A model generated the notes under the pieces. It ran no database searches and was not told where the DNA came from. It saw only the letters and a list, made by a program, of their open reading frames with translations. Below are positions 6,773-7,852 of a stretch of 7,852 nucleotides of DNA, one piece after another. The translations under genes and the position numbers were made by a program. Numbering within the stretch: position 1 is the stretch's first letter; every line of letters starts with the position of its first letter. Source of the stretch: Lentimicrobiaceae bacterium. GTDB taxonomy: Bacteria > Bacteroidota > Bacteroidia > Bacteroidales > SKPS01. The DNA lies in assembly GCA_007119395.1 (NCBI GenBank), contig SKPS01000117.1:1-7852 (forward strand). The letters are read 5' to 3'.

Positions 6773-7737
6773 TAGCTCCCTGTGAGCAGGTAGGTCCGAA
6801 CATAATCTTTAACAGCTTCTTCAAGAGAATAGAATGGCTTGGTGTACCCGGCCTGTTTCAGCTTCTCCATTTCAGCACACGTGTGGTACTGGTATTTGTC
6901 GCGAATATCTTCCGGTGTGTCAATGTATCGAATGTTGGGTGTTTTTCTCATTGCGCTGAATGTGGCATTCACCAGGTCATTAAAAGAGCGGGCCTTCCCG
7001 GTGCCAAGGTTATAGATGCCCGGGCTTGCGTTTGAATGCATCAGGTAAAGCATAACTGATACTACATCTTTTACATACACAAAATCTCTCTGCTGTTCTC
7101 CGTCGGCGAATTCCGGCTTATGTGATCTGAACAGTGTCACTTCGCCATGTTCTTTGATTTGGCGGCAGGCATGAAAGACCACCGAGGCCATCCTCCCTTT
7201 GTGGTACTCATTGGGCCCGAAAACATTGAAGAACTTCATTCCGGCCCAAAACGGAGGTGTTTCAGTTTGCCCGAGTACCCACTGGTCAAAGTCGTTTTTT
7301 GAATGACCGTATAGATTCAGTGGCTTGAGTCGGGGCACCAGTTGGTGGTCATCGCTGTACCCCAACTCGCCGTCGCCATAAGTAGCGGCTGAACTGGCAT
7401 AGATAAGCGGGATGGCGTATTGGCTACACATTTGGAACACCCTGATGCTGTATTGCAGGTTCAATGTGTTAAATATTTCCGGGTCACTCTCCGTTGTGTC
7501 GGTTCGGGCACCCAGATGATACACCGCTTCAACCTGTTGATGGTTTTGTGTGAACCATTCAAAAAACTGGTTGCGGGGCAGGAGCAACCCCACCGACTTG
7601 CCTGTCAGGTTGGGCTGCTTGTCGTCACGTGAGAAATCGTCAACCGCTACGATATTTGTAAACCCTTTGTTGTTGAGCTTATTCACCATGCAGCTTCCTA
7701 TAAAGCCTGCTGCACCTGTAACAATTACCATTTTCAT
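6766..7737 (-). CDS. hldD: HldD, ADP-L-glycero-D-manno-heptose 6-epimerase
   Basis: HldD is a cytoplasmic short-chain dehydrogenase/reductase-type epimerase that converts ADP-D-glycero-D-manno-heptose to the L,D form, the last step in making the heptose donor for LPS inner core. The 323-residue product (E. coli 310) has the nucleotide-binding TGAAGFIG (7-14), YASSAATYG (113-121) with Ser116, the catalytic YGHSK (Tyr143, Lys147), and FNVFGPNEYHKGRMASV (170-186), where Lys180 matches the second catalytic residue Lys178 of the E. coli enzyme. RDFVYVKDV and YNLGTGKARSF follow. An insert of about six residues before RDFVYV accounts for part of the extra length. Met1 (7737) or Met3 may be the start. 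No good promoter is seen in the 27-nt gap upstream, so it probably shares a transcript with the preceding gene. No other heptose-pathway gene is visible here. A related UDP-sugar epimerase is possible but less likely. Confidence 0.93.
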   Translation of the reverse strand: MKMVIVTGAAGFIGSCMVNKLNNKGFTNIVAVDDFSRDDKQPNLTGKSVGLLLPRNQFFEWFTQNHQQVEAVYHLGARTDTTESDPEIFNTLNLQYSIRVFQMCSQYAIPLIYASSAATYGDGELGYSDDHQLVPRLKPLNLYGHSKNDFDQWVLGQTETPPFWAGMKFFNVFGPNEYHKGRMASVVFHACRQIKEHGEVTLFRSHKPEFADGEQQRDFVYVKDVVSVMLYLMHSNASPGIYNLGTGKARSFNDLVNATFSAMRKTPNIRYIDTPEDIRDKYQYHTCAEMEKLKQAGYTKPFYSLEEAVKDYVRTYLLTGSYY

Positions 7738-7764
7738 TGCTTCAAAAAATATTTGTGTTCTCGA

Positions 7765-7852
7765 TTAAGGGAGGTACTCTTTTCCCGGGTCAGAAGGTGT
7801 AACCACAAAACGGTTGTTCTCCTTCCGAATCCCCAGGGTGTATCTGTATGGC
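7765..7852 (-). CDS. Unidentified protein, C-terminal 28 residues
   Basis: A minus-strand frame is open from the right edge and stops at TAA (7767-7765), 27 nt before hldD. The visible residues include YTLGIRKENNRFVV and end in GKEYLP. I do not recognise the family. This frame is preferred to the other open minus-strand frame here, which runs into hldD and gives a less natural composition with several Trp. Same strand and tight spacing suggest an operon with hldD. Confidence 0.5.
   Translation of the reverse strand, partial: PYRYTLGIRKENNRFVVTPSDPGKEYLP

Noticed and set aside
7780..7790. Second copy of TTTCCCGGG, resembling the palindrome at 6330-6341
   Set aside because: It lacks the matching AAA arm and lies inside the partial coding frame, where it encodes ordinary codons; chance match is the simplest explanation.

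Overview
The window is a piece of Bacteroidota chromosome, most likely from the Bacteroidales or a close relative. The evidence is the end of a PorU-type sortase followed by PorV of the type IX secretion system (T9SS), Bacteroidota-style promoters (TAnnTTTG at -7), start codons without clear Shine-Dalgarno sequences, and the alaS / M23 peptidase / small MerR neighbourhood that I recall as common in this phylum. The genes are densely packed with no gap over about 130 bases. I see no mobile elements, tRNA or rRNA genes, or CRISPR arrays.

Layout, left to right: (1) bases 1-2599, plus strand: the 3' part of porU, then porV with its own candidate promoter, then ispF (MEP isoprenoid pathway). (2) 5229 to 2596, minus strand: full-length alaS, whose stop codon overlaps the ispF stop by 4 nt. 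(3) 5230-5357: a short divergent control region with two oppositely oriented -7 elements only 10 bp apart, serving alaS (left) and an M23 peptidase gene (right). (4) 5358-6772, plus strand: a membrane-anchored M23 peptidase with a complete zinc site, then a small cysteine-free MerR-family regulator with its own promoter, which has an inverted repeat in the spacer. (5) 7852 to 6766, minus strand: the last 28 codons of an unidentified gene, then hldD (ADP-heptose epimerase), whose stop overlaps the merR-like stop by 7 nt.

Functionally this is mostly envelope biogenesis plus housekeeping. PorU and PorV attach T9SS cargo to the cell surface, the M23 protein probably trims peptidoglycan, HldD makes the heptose donor for LPS core, IspF makes isoprenoid precursors and AlaS charges tRNA-Ala. 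All genes that are fully contained look intact and of normal length.

I found no convincing new system. What deserves a second look is regulatory: the interlocked alaS/M23 promoters with palindromes around the predicted alaS start site, the dyad inside the merR-like promoter spacer, and the two convergent gene pairs that overlap at their stop codons.
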